Of a DNA stretch of 47,323 nucleotides, positions 41,165 through 47,264 are shown piece by piece. The notes beneath the pieces were generated by a model, which worked only from the letters and a program-made list of their open reading frames with translations, was not told where the DNA came from and ran no database searches. This DNA comes from a virus, in IMG/VR virus record IMGVR_UViG_3300033153_010120, positions 1 through 47,323 of that record. One strand, 5' to 3'. Made by a program: the position numbers and the translations under genes. Each line of letters begins with the position of its first letter. The first letter of the stretch is position 1.

Positions 41165-41986
41165 TTATTCCTCTTTCTTTTCACGATATTCAAATTCATA
41201 TTCATATTTATCAAAAATATAATTAATTTGATACTCAGCATTTTCTTCTGGCTTAATTTGTTTCATCACAGGAATTAATATTTCTTTAACTTCTTCTTTA
41301 GTATACCCCTGCGCTTTCATATCCATTATGGATAAAATAAATTCATAATGCCTTTGTCCAGTTGTCGCCCCTTCTTCTATAAAAGTTTGTGTTCGTGTGG
41401 AAATTCTTCCTTTTTCTCCTCCCAGATATTTTTTTCGTTCCGGCAATTTATCTTCACTGTGCCGTATCTCAGATAATTTTCTAAATCCCGGCATAACAGC
41501 AGCTTTATTACAAGGAAAAAAGAATCTGGCAGGGTCCTTACAACTCGGGTCTGCATTACAAAGTACATTATTGCAAGAACCCGCCAGCGATACCCACGTC
41601 GCCTTATAGTTGGAGGGGTTTAGAATCGGCGACATGAGAGGGAATATAACTCGGTATCTGTCTGCTATAATACCCTCTTTATCTTTTTGATGATTGGTCG
41701 ACGTCCCTATCACGCATGAAAACCCTAAATATTTTAACCGTTGTATGGCGGTTCGGAGAGTTAAAGAATCATCAATGTCAAATGCCATGAAATATGCCTT
41801 AATAAAATTTTCATTATTCCTATAATTATTTTTAAATATGCCGGCAGACCACGTATATGTTGTTATCAATTCTAAAAACTGCTTCTTTGATTCAATTTTT
41901 ATTAACTCTCCATGCACGGCTTTTGCTCCTGCAGTTTGTTTATTCATCTTAGTTATGTCTGATTTAGGAAATATTGTTATATACAT
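41165..41986 (-). CDS. AEP-type primase domain protein (273 aa)
   Basis: The core has FMAFDIDD (D70, D72), STNHQKD with H99, RYRVIFPL, and DPSCKDPARFFFP. This is the archaeo-eukaryotic primase/PrimPol pattern found in phage replication proteins. The C-terminal part is helical and acidic. The ATG at 41986 follows AAGGGG; the upstream ATG at 42019 lies in the promoter's -10 box and was rejected. It likely primes DNA synthesis together with the RepA-like ATPase. Confidence 0.8.
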   Translation of the reverse strand: MYITIFPKSDITKMNKQTAGAKAVHGELIKIESKKQFLELITTYTWSAGIFKNNYRNNENFIKAYFMAFDIDDSLTLRTAIQRLKYLGFSCVIGTSTNHQKDKEGIIADRYRVIFPLMSPILNPSNYKATWVSLAGSCNNVLCNADPSCKDPARFFFPCNKAAVMPGFRKLSEIRHSEDKLPERKKYLGGEKGRISTRTQTFIEEGATTGQRHYEFILSIMDMKAQGYTKEEVKEILIPVMKQIKPEENAEYQINYIFDKYEYEFEYREKKEE

Positions 41987-42009
41987 CTTTACTATGCACC
42001 CCTTACTAT

Positions 42010-42038
42010 AATATACCATAATTTTTTTTATTTGTCAA
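42010..42038 (-). promoter_or_regulatory. Promoter for the primase gene
   Basis: The minus strand reads TTGACA, a 17-base spacer ending TGG, then TATATT. It is almost identical to 760-788, so both may be regulated together. It sits immediately before the primase. Confidence 0.85.
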
Positions 42039-42213
42039 GCTTTTTTTTAAAACAATCTGGTTTTTTTGAAAAGATGCTTATTGGAGCCTGTTTATTCCCC
42101 CACCATTTATGCGCTTTCTTAACTTCTTCATCTGTTAGAGCATAAAAACATTCTTTCCCTTTTTTACATTTTTCCCAAAAAGTACAAAAAGTCATATCTC
42201 TATAACATATCAT
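42028..42213 (-). CDS. Small cysteine-containing protein (61 aa)
   Basis: MICYRDMTFCTFWEKCKKGKEC has four closely spaced Cys residues, probably a metal-binding site, then a helix (ALTDEEVKKAHKWWG) common to small phage proteins. Its end overlaps the primase promoter. GGAGGAGTT precedes the ATG. Function unknown. Confidence 0.65.
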   Translation of the reverse strand: MICYRDMTFCTFWEKCKKGKECFYALTDEEVKKAHKWWGNKQAPISIFSKKPDCFKKKLDK

Positions 42214-42226
42214 AACTCCTCCAAAT

Positions 42227-42430
42227 TTATCTCCTTAATACTTGACTATAAAGCCTACCCCAGACTTTAATTCTAGTTTCATCCCAGACTTTATCCCAGA
42301 CTTCGTCACAGACTTTACCCTTGACTTTATCTCTGACTTTTCTCTCGGTTTCATCCCAGACTTTATCTCTGACTTTATCTCTGATTTCATCCCAAACTTT
42401 ATTCCTGACTTTATCTCTAATATTACCCAT
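42227..42430 (-). CDS. Tetrad-repeat protein (67 aa)
   Basis: MGNIRDKVRNKVWDEIRDKV..., about 14 tetrads, with the ERKVRDKVKGKV block also seen in 45536-45844. It ends GRLYSQVLRR instead of the QTMEKL cap. GAGGAATAAGT precedes the ATG. It ends before the Cys-rich gene, without overlap. Confidence 0.65.
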   Translation of the reverse strand: MGNIRDKVRNKVWDEIRDKVRDKVWDETERKVRDKVKGKVCDEVWDKVWDETRIKVWGRLYSQVLRR

Positions 42431-42432
42431 AC

Positions 42433-42648
42433 TTATTCCTCTGTTGAATCTTCGATTTCTCCCCAGACTAAATTCCAAACTTTATTCCAGACTTTATCTT
42501 CGACTTCATCTCCGATTTCATTCTGGATTCGGCTATGAACTTTATCACAGACTTTGTTCCCGACTTTATCATAAACTTTATCCCAGACTTTATTTCTAAT
42601 TTTATCTTTGACTTCATCAAAGATTTTGGTTCTAATATTATTAATCAT
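42433..42648 (-). CDS. Tetrad-repeat protein (71 aa)
   Basis: MINNIRTKIFDEVKDKIRNKV, identical in its first residues to the gene 47055-47264, then about 13 tetrads, with a His/Gln-rich irregular centre (CDKVHSRIQNEIGDEV). It ends EIEDSTEE. The ribosome site and start overlap the preceding 3' end at ATGA. Confidence 0.65.
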   Translation of the reverse strand: MINNIRTKIFDEVKDKIRNKVWDKVYDKVGNKVCDKVHSRIQNEIGDEVEDKVWNKVWNLVWGEIEDSTEE

Positions 42649-42707
42649 AATTTCTCCATTGTTTGATCACGAACTTCATCTCTGACTTTCCTCCCGACTT
42701 TATTCTT
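42608..42707. repeat. Internal copy of the terminal repeat
   Basis: These bases equal 1-100 and 47224-47323. The similarity continues to the left in the 47224 copy, while to the right this copy has one extra T (at the TTTGACA) relative to the copy at 1-100. It shows that cassette ends are exchanged or duplicated within the genome. Confidence 0.9.
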
Positions 42708-42831
42708 TGACATTCTCCCAGATTTTATCTTTGATTTCATCTTTAGTTTTATCCCAGATTTTATACCAAGTATTGTTCCCAACTCTATCCTCGACTTTAC
42801 CATAGACTTCATCTTTAATATTATCAATCAT
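42700..42831 (-). pseudogene. Frameshifted tetrad-repeat ORF (43 aa)
   Basis: MIDNIKDEVYGKVEDRVG... reads as a normal cassette until WENVKE, then stops at 42700. Compared with the copy at 38-355 (WENVKNKVGRKVRDEV), one T has been added, so the NKVGRKVRDEVRDQTMEKL tail (42645-42705) is out of frame. It may be a recent mutation or a sequencing error. Confidence 0.6.
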
Positions 42832-43106
42832 AATTTCTCCATTGTTTGATCACGAACTTCATCTCTGACTTTCCTCCCGACTTTATTTCTGATTTTATCC
42901 CAAACTTCATCTCTGACTTTATTCCAGACTTTATTCACGATTTCATTCCTGACTTCGCCCCAGACTTTACTTCTGACTTTACCACAGACTTTATTCTCGA
43001 CTTTATCTAAAATTTTTTTCCGAATTTCATTCCAAACTTTACTCCAGACTTTATCATAGACTCTCTCCTCGATTTTACCATAGACTTCATCTCTAATATT
43101 ATCCAT
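42828..43106 (-). CDS. Tetrad-repeat protein (92 aa)
   Basis: MDNIRDEVYGKIEERV..., about 20 tetrads, with the EVRNEI/VNKVWNKVRDEVWDKIRNKVGRKVRDEV block and a perfect RDQTMEKL cap. Its stop overlaps the next cassette start (ATGA). A Tyr-Asn-poor, Trp-rich version. It follows the nuclease gene directly. Confidence 0.7.
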   Translation of the reverse strand: MDNIRDEVYGKIEERVYDKVWSKVWNEIRKKILDKVENKVCGKVRSKVWGEVRNEIVNKVWNKVRDEVWDKIRNKVGRKVRDEVRDQTMEKL

Positions 43107-43107
43107 A

Positions 43108-43839
43108 TTATAACCCTTTGATTAAATAAAATAATTTAACTATCAACCTAAAAATCTCTTCGGCTTCTTTCATTTCATTTTTTGTAAATTTAAAACATTC
43201 GATCAATCCCGGCTCTGTACTAGAAATTGCTATGATTTCAGCTTTTTCTCGTTGTGTTGTAATGTTATATCCTGCCAATTGCCATTTCCAAGAAGGATAA
43301 CAGATAAATTTATGTTTATTAGTTTTTTGTGTTTTAAAATCTCGTATCGTCTTATCATCAAGATTGTCAATAGTTCCAGCAATTTTTAAATTATCTACGT
43401 TTATTATGATTGATTGTTCACTTTCTCCTTTTATATTATTCTTTATTATGTATTCATACACTGGCTCTACATAAGCTTTAACTGCTCCGTCCATAATTAA
43501 TTCTTCTCCAGCTTTTGCTTTGAGGAAACGCTCAACATGGTTATGGATTTTAGTTCCGAAATTTGCTGCCTTTTCTCCCTCCTCTTTAGATATTTTTTTT
43601 AATATAGCTATCGCTTCTTTTTCTTCTTTTTTCAATGCCCATACATTTTTATATGCTGCTTTTAAAGCTTCGACTACAAAATAATTTACTAAAGCCGGCT
43701 TACTAATTAAATCCAAAACGGTAGTAACGCTTGGGATATATTTATGTTTTTTGGCATCCCTTATAGTAGGTTCACGTTCTTTACCATTAGCTCCGATAAC
43801 AGTTTTTACAAATTCTCCTTGTTGTGTATACCACCGCAT
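43108..43839 (-). CDS. PD-(D/E)XK exonuclease, Cas4/RecB-like (243 aa)
   Basis: Nuclease motifs: NFGTKIHNHVE (G95 to E103, N-terminal motif), AGTIDNL (D158), IRDFKTQ (D167-x-K169), and SWKWQLAGY (Q187, Y191). This is the phage exonuclease type that pairs with annealing proteins; ERF at 40277 is the likely partner in recombination. The ribosome site is ATGGAGGGAAC, again inside the end of the preceding cassette. Confidence 0.88.
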   Translation of the reverse strand: MRWYTQQGEFVKTVIGANGKEREPTIRDAKKHKYIPSVTTVLDLISKPALVNYFVVEALKAAYKNVWALKKEEKEAIAILKKISKEEGEKAANFGTKIHNHVERFLKAKAGEELIMDGAVKAYVEPVYEYIIKNNIKGESEQSIIINVDNLKIAGTIDNLDDKTIRDFKTQKTNKHKFICYPSWKWQLAGYNITTQREKAEIIAISSTEPGLIECFKFTKNEMKEAEEIFRLIVKLFYLIKGL

Positions 43840-44069
43840 GTTCCCTCCATTGTTTGATCACGAACTTTATTCCTGACTTTGTCCCGGACTCCCTTCCAGA
43901 CTTCATCCCCGACTTTATCCCCGACTTTATTTCTGATTTTATCCCAAACTTCATCTCTGACTTCATCCCAAACTTTACTCTCGACTTTATATGAAATTTT
44001 TCTCCAAACTTCATCCCAGACTTCGTCACAGACTCTATCTTTGACTTTATCTCTAATATTATCGATCAT
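43806..44069 (-). CDS. Tetrad-repeat protein running into the nuclease gene (87 aa)
   Basis: MIDNIRDKVKDRVCDEV..., about 17 tetrads, with the RKISYKVESKV block shared with 44401-44604. Its QTME cap does not stop as usual and continues GTCGGIHNKENL, overlapping the nuclease start by 34 bases. The ATGA junction was probably lost when the nuclease's GGAGGGAAC site evolved. Confidence 0.65.
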   Translation of the reverse strand: MIDNIRDKVKDRVCDEVWDEVWRKISYKVESKVWDEVRDEVWDKIRNKVGDKVGDEVWKGVRDKVRNKVRDQTMEGTCGGIHNKENL

Positions 44070-44221
44070 AATTTCTCCATTGTTTGATCACGAACTTCAT
44101 TCCAGACTTTATCATAGACTTTATCCGTAACTTTATCACAGACTTTATCATAGACTTTATCCCTGACTTTATCATAGACTTTACGATTAACATTACCTAT
44201 TAAAATATTTTTTTGCATCAT
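44066..44221 (-). CDS. Tetrad-repeat protein with a different N-terminus (51 aa)
   Basis: It starts MMQKNILIGNVNRKVYDKV instead of MDNI, then seven near-perfect tetrads with Tyr, Cys, Arg and Thr at the variable site, and ends RDQTMEKL. The start is in the lipoprotein's last codons (GAGGAGGTTGAATGATG). The altered cap suggests fusion of a repeat to another gene start. Confidence 0.65.
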   Translation of the reverse strand: MMQKNILIGNVNRKVYDKVRDKVYDKVCDKVTDKVYDKVWNEVRDQTMEKL

Positions 44222-44385
44222 TCAACCTCCTCCTGAAAATTTTCACTGCAAAAAGATATCGCTTCCTTTGCTGGAACTTCTATCTCAACCAAATTTTTAA
44301 CACAATAATACCTTGTACGTTTTATGTTACGAGTTGTGAAACACCCCATAAAAAATAAACCAATTAAAATAACTATTTTATGCAT
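44218..44385 (-). CDS. Small lipoprotein (55 aa)
   Basis: The signal MHKIVILIGLFFMGC is a lipoprotein signal with a lipobox at FMGC, followed by a 40-residue mature part with two Cys (YYCVKNL, ISFCSEN). Candidates are an outer-membrane spanin or an exclusion lipoprotein such as T5 Llp, by size only. The ribosome site AAAGGAGAG lies at the end of 44401-44604. It is coupled to 44066-44221 by ATGA. Confidence 0.7.
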   Translation of the reverse strand: MHKIVILIGLFFMGCFTTRNIKRTRYYCVKNLVEIEVPAKEAISFCSENFQEEVE

Positions 44386-44400
44386 CTATCTCTCCTTTGT

Positions 44401-44604
44401 TTAATCATAAACTCTATCCCTGACCTCACTCCCGACTTCTCTCCAGACTTTACTCCAGACTCCACCCTCGACTTCGCCCCAGACTTTACTTCTGACTTTA
44501 CTCTCGACTTTATATGAAATTTTTCTCCAAACTTTATCCCAAACTTCACTTTTGACTTTATTTTCAATATTATCCATTATCTTTTTTGTCATTTCTTTGT
44601 CCAT
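44401..44604 (-). CDS. Tetrad-repeat protein (67 aa)
   Basis: The ATG at 44604 follows GGAAGGGTTG and gives MDKEMTKKIMDNIENKV, so the usual MDNI cap is internal at residue 10. About 13 tetrads, with RKISYKVESKVRSKVWGEV and a Gly/Ser-rich end, ending GSEVRDRVYD. The start overlaps the transglycosylase end by 35 bases. Confidence 0.65.
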   Translation of the reverse strand: MDKEMTKKIMDNIENKVKSEVWDKVWRKISYKVESKVRSKVWGEVEGGVWSKVWREVGSEVRDRVYD

Positions 44605-45106
44605 CAACCCTTCCTTTTTTTAAAATAATTAAATATTTTTTTAATTTTTCATAATATATTTTACGGTAATTACTAGTATAACTATGATATCTCGTAAACC
44701 ATTGAAACACCCCCTGACTTTTTGTATTGTATTTTTGTTTTAAATCATATAATATAAGACAAGTATTATGAACAGCATAGTCTACATCTGTTAGCTGTTT
44801 CCCTAAATCAAAACCATAATGTTTCATATTTATAATATTTATTTGCCCTATACCAAAGTCGTTACTTTTATAATTGACAGCTTTTACATTAAAATTTGAT
44901 TCGACTTTTAATATTGCAACAATTATTTCCCAATCCACATCAAATTTACGCGAATATTTATCAATAATAGCTGATAGTTTTTTAATATAAGCTATATTTA
45001 ATCCCGGTTGCAATAATGTTATCCCTTTTTCAATAACAGTATTATTAAGATAAGCATTGCACGCCATACTTAACATAAATAACAATAATATAAAACGTAT
45101 AATCAT
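44570..45106 (-). CDS. Soluble-lytic-transglycosylase-like lysozyme with signal or lipobox (178 aa)
   Basis: The N-terminus (MIIRFILLLFMLSMACNAY) is a signal peptide, with a possible lipobox at SMAC. The SLT fold is seen in VDWEIIVAILKVESNF (catalytic E69), then YKSNDFGIGQINI, with the tail FQWFTRYHSYTSNYRKIYYE. It would cut peptidoglycan during entry or lysis. Start chosen at 45106 (GAGG site). Its C-terminal YYEKLKKYLIILKKG is copied at the ends of two tetrad cassettes. Confidence 0.85.
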   Translation of the reverse strand: MIIRFILLLFMLSMACNAYLNNTVIEKGITLLQPGLNIAYIKKLSAIIDKYSRKFDVDWEIIVAILKVESNFNVKAVNYKSNDFGIGQINIINMKHYGFDLGKQLTDVDYAVHNTCLILYDLKQKYNTKSQGVFQWFTRYHSYTSNYRKIYYEKLKKYLIILKKGRVDGQRNDKKDNG

Positions 45107-45163
45107 AACATTCCTCACAGCCCCGACCAAAAACTAACCGGGGCTGGTTTAATAATTCGTCAA

Positions 45164-45508
45164 TCAATCTACCATTTCTCTTGCTTCTTCCGCGAAATGA
45201 TCATACTCTTTCAAAGATGTTATAACATAGTAACCCGGCCTTATGTCAATCTCAGGATGCTGGTCATGTTTTATTTTGGTATCCTTTGTAGCAGCGAGAA
45301 ACATATGATTTTTTTCATCAAGATACAATATTCCCTCACTGACAACATGCGCATGGCCGGAGGCTGTGCCTAATTTTATAATGGGGCTGGCTTGTTTTTT
45401 ACACCCCTCTGGTATCTCTTTGATCTTATTGAATTTTATATCGCCTTGCTGATCAAGTTTTTCATCTAAATATTCTACTCCCGGTATTTTGTTTCGTACA
45501 TTAATCAT
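45164..45508 (-). CDS. Small 'GHAH' protein, partner of DUF6745 (114 aa)
   Basis: The motif TASGHAHVVSEGILYLDEKN, the His-rich HDQHPEIDIRPGYY, and the C-terminal KEYDHFAEEAREMVD match the small protein often found beside DUF6745 genes in bacteria and plasmids. Its biochemical role is unknown. The ribosome site is ATGGAGGAATT within a 12-residue cassette (45505-45543). Confidence 0.75.
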   Translation of the reverse strand: MINVRNKIPGVEYLDEKLDQQGDIKFNKIKEIPEGCKKQASPIIKLGTASGHAHVVSEGILYLDEKNHMFLAATKDTKIKHDQHPEIDIRPGYYVITSLKEYDHFAEEAREMVD

Positions 45509-45543
45509 AATTCCTCCATTGTTTGGTTATAAATATTATCCAT
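45505..45543 (-). CDS. Zero-tetrad cassette MDNIYNQTMEEL (12 aa)
   Basis: It has only the N-terminal cap MDNI, two residues YN, and the C-terminal cap QTMEEL. Its start overlaps the stop of 45536-45844 (AATGGATAA) and its stop overlaps the next ATG. A second identical copy is at 46764-46802. This is the empty form of the cassette. Confidence 0.6.
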   Translation of the reverse strand: MDNIYNQTMEEL

Positions 45544-45844
45544 TTTTTAAAATAATTAAATATCTTTTTAGTTTCTCGTATGTTTGATCACGAACTTTAT
45601 CCCTGACTTTATCCACGACTTCATTTCTGACTACATCCCAGACTTCGTCACAGACGTTACTCCTGACTTTGTCCCGGACTCCCATCCAGACTTTATCCCA
45701 GACTTTATCATAGACTTCATCCCAGACTTTATCCCAGACTTCGTCATAGACTTTACCCTTGACTTTATCTCTGACTTTTCTCTCGGTTTCATTCCAGACT
45801 TTATCCCCGACTTTACTTCTGACTTTATCTTTAATATTGGTCAT
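45536..45844 (-). CDS. Tetrad-repeat protein with transglycosylase-derived tail (102 aa)
   Basis: MTNIKDKVRSKVGDKVW..., about 20 tetrads, then RDQTYEKLKRYLIILKNG. The last 14 residues match the C-terminus of the transglycosylase (YYEKLKKYLIILKKG), so QTMEKL has been joined to the neighbour's 3' end. The start overlaps the DUF6745 gene's stop (ATGA). Confidence 0.7.
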   Translation of the reverse strand: MTNIKDKVRSKVGDKVWNETERKVRDKVKGKVYDEVWDKVWDEVYDKVWDKVWMGVRDKVRSNVCDEVWDVVRNEVVDKVRDKVRDQTYEKLKRYLIILKNG

Positions 45845-46767
45845 GTCCTTACTCTCGGCGTATCGTATATTTCTTGATCAAGCCTCCACGCAAGCGCTGC
45901 TTTACACGTAGTTACTTCTGGAGCAACTCCTTCAATAATCCACTTTTTCGCGGCAGCATCCCACATCTTAAGATAAGGTCTGACTCTCGTATCGTCTATA
46001 TTAACATTGTATAAAGTATACTGATCTCCGCTTAATTCATCTATCATTGTATCTAAAATTTCTGGTTTCAATATTTCAATTATTAAAGATACACCAAGTT
46101 TTGCAACTATTTCCCGCCTCTGATCAACATTTACAATCGATAAGATATCTTTCTTAGTAAATTTTTTACGCTCCTTAATCACCAATGTGGGGTCGGAAAA
46201 CCGCACGCCGTTCAAAGCATATACACACGTGCCGTCATCATATACTAACGCCGGGCCTCCGTCTCTATGTAGCTCGCCGCTACTATTTAAAAAAATTTCT
46301 TTGGGCTTGGTCGATACGACACAAACATCGTCGAAAGGATATATTAAGCCAAGCTTGGTTGTATTCTTCCAAATTGTAAAACGCTTACTTAATTCATTCC
46401 CGAAATTAATTTTACATTCAGTTTGGAAAAAATCATAAAATGCAATTGGGCTACTGAAAAAAGAGCCGTCCAAGTAAGGCCAAATAATTTGCTCTTTTGT
46501 AGACCAGAGCTTAATTTGCTGGGCGGTTAGATTTTCAGGAGATTTATGATTTTTAATCCTCATCACCATAGCCCATGCATGCAAAGGGCCCTTTGCAATA
46601 TAGATTTTTTTCGGCAACGGCTGTATTAAAATAGTACTGTAAAGATCATTAATAATCTTCTTTGTCTCAACTACTCCTACCTGTTTAGTTGATAACCCAA
46701 TCTTAATCCATTTTTCTCGATAAGCCCCTAATAATTCTTCTTGCTTTTTTGTCAATTTCTCAATCAT
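45841..46767 (-). CDS. DUF6745-family protein (308 aa)
   Basis: The N-terminal LTKKQEELLGAYREKWIKIGL, the middle GELHRDGGPALVYDDGTCVYALNGV, and the C-terminal region with VAPEVTTCKAALAWRLDQE match DUF6745, a family of unknown function found in bacteria, plasmids and phages, usually next to a small GHAH protein (here 45164-45508). It starts after ATGGAGGAATT in a 12-aa cassette. It could be an enzyme or a conflict-related factor; no biochemical data can be inferred. Confidence 0.8.
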   Translation of the reverse strand: MIEKLTKKQEELLGAYREKWIKIGLSTKQVGVVETKKIINDLYSTILIQPLPKKIYIAKGPLHAWAMVMRIKNHKSPENLTAQQIKLWSTKEQIIWPYLDGSFFSSPIAFYDFFQTECKINFGNELSKRFTIWKNTTKLGLIYPFDDVCVVSTKPKEIFLNSSGELHRDGGPALVYDDGTCVYALNGVRFSDPTLVIKERKKFTKKDILSIVNVDQRREIVAKLGVSLIIEILKPEILDTMIDELSGDQYTLYNVNIDDTRVRPYLKMWDAAAKKWIIEGVAPEVTTCKAALAWRLDQEIYDTPRVRT

Positions 46768-46802
46768 AATTCCTCCATTGTTTGGTTATAAATATTATCC
46801 AT
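46764..46802 (-). CDS. Zero-tetrad cassette MDNIYNQTMEEL, second copy (12 aa)
   Basis: Identical to 45505-45543. It lies between the tail of 46795-47058 and the DUF6745 start, with ATGA overlap. It shows that the caps and coupling signal persist without any tetrads. Confidence 0.6.
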   Translation of the reverse strand: MDNIYNQTMEEL

Positions 46803-47058
46803 TTTTTAAAATAATTAAATATCTTTTTAGTTTTTCGTATGTTTGATCACGAACTTTATCCCTGACTTTATCTACGACTTCATCCCTGACTACATCCCAA
46901 ACTTCGTCACAGACGTTATTCCTGACTTTGTCCCAGACTCCCATCCAGACTTTATCCCAGACTTTATCATAGACTTCATCCCAGACTTCCCTCTTGACTT
47001 TATCCCCGACTTTACTCCAGACTTTATCTTTGACTTTATCTCTAATATTATTAATCAT
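46795..47058 (-). CDS. Tetrad-repeat protein with transglycosylase-derived tail (87 aa)
   Basis: MINNIRDKVKDKVWSKVG..., about 17 tetrads, ending RDQTYEKLKRYLIILKNG as in 45536-45844. The two cassettes share DKVWMGVWDKV/RDKV and the same tail, so one is a copy of the other. Starts in ATGA overlap with 47055-47264. Confidence 0.7.
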   Translation of the reverse strand: MINNIRDKVKDKVWSKVGDKVKREVWDEVYDKVWDKVWMGVWDKVRNNVCDEVWDVVRDEVVDKVRDKVRDQTYEKLKRYLIILKNG

Positions 47059-47264
47059 AATTTCTCCATTGTTTGATCACGAACTTCATCCTTGACTTTA
47101 TCATAGACTTTATCCATAACTTCATTCCAGACTTTATCATAGACTTCATCTCTGACTTTCCTCCCGACTTTATTCTTGACTTCATTCCTGACTTTACCCC
47201 AGACTTTACTTCTAATTTTATCTTTGACTTCATCAAAGATTTTGGTTCTAATATTATTAATCAT
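47055..47264 (-). CDS. Tetrad-repeat protein at the circle join (69 aa)
   Basis: MINNIRTKIFDEVKDKIRSKV..., about 14 tetrads with YDKVWNEVMDKVYDKV, ending RDQTMEKL. On the circular map its start is preceded by the tail of 38-355. The first part is the same as in 42433-42648. Confidence 0.7.
   Translation of the reverse strand: MINNIRTKIFDEVKDKIRSKVWGKVRNEVKNKVGRKVRDEVYDKVWNEVMDKVYDKVKDEVRDQTMEKL

Noticed and set aside
42242-42538. Plus-strand frames reading PDFIPDFI-type tetrads opposite the cassettes
   Set aside because: They come from the 12-bp period; no ribosome site or cap; the minus strand has starts, sites and coupling.
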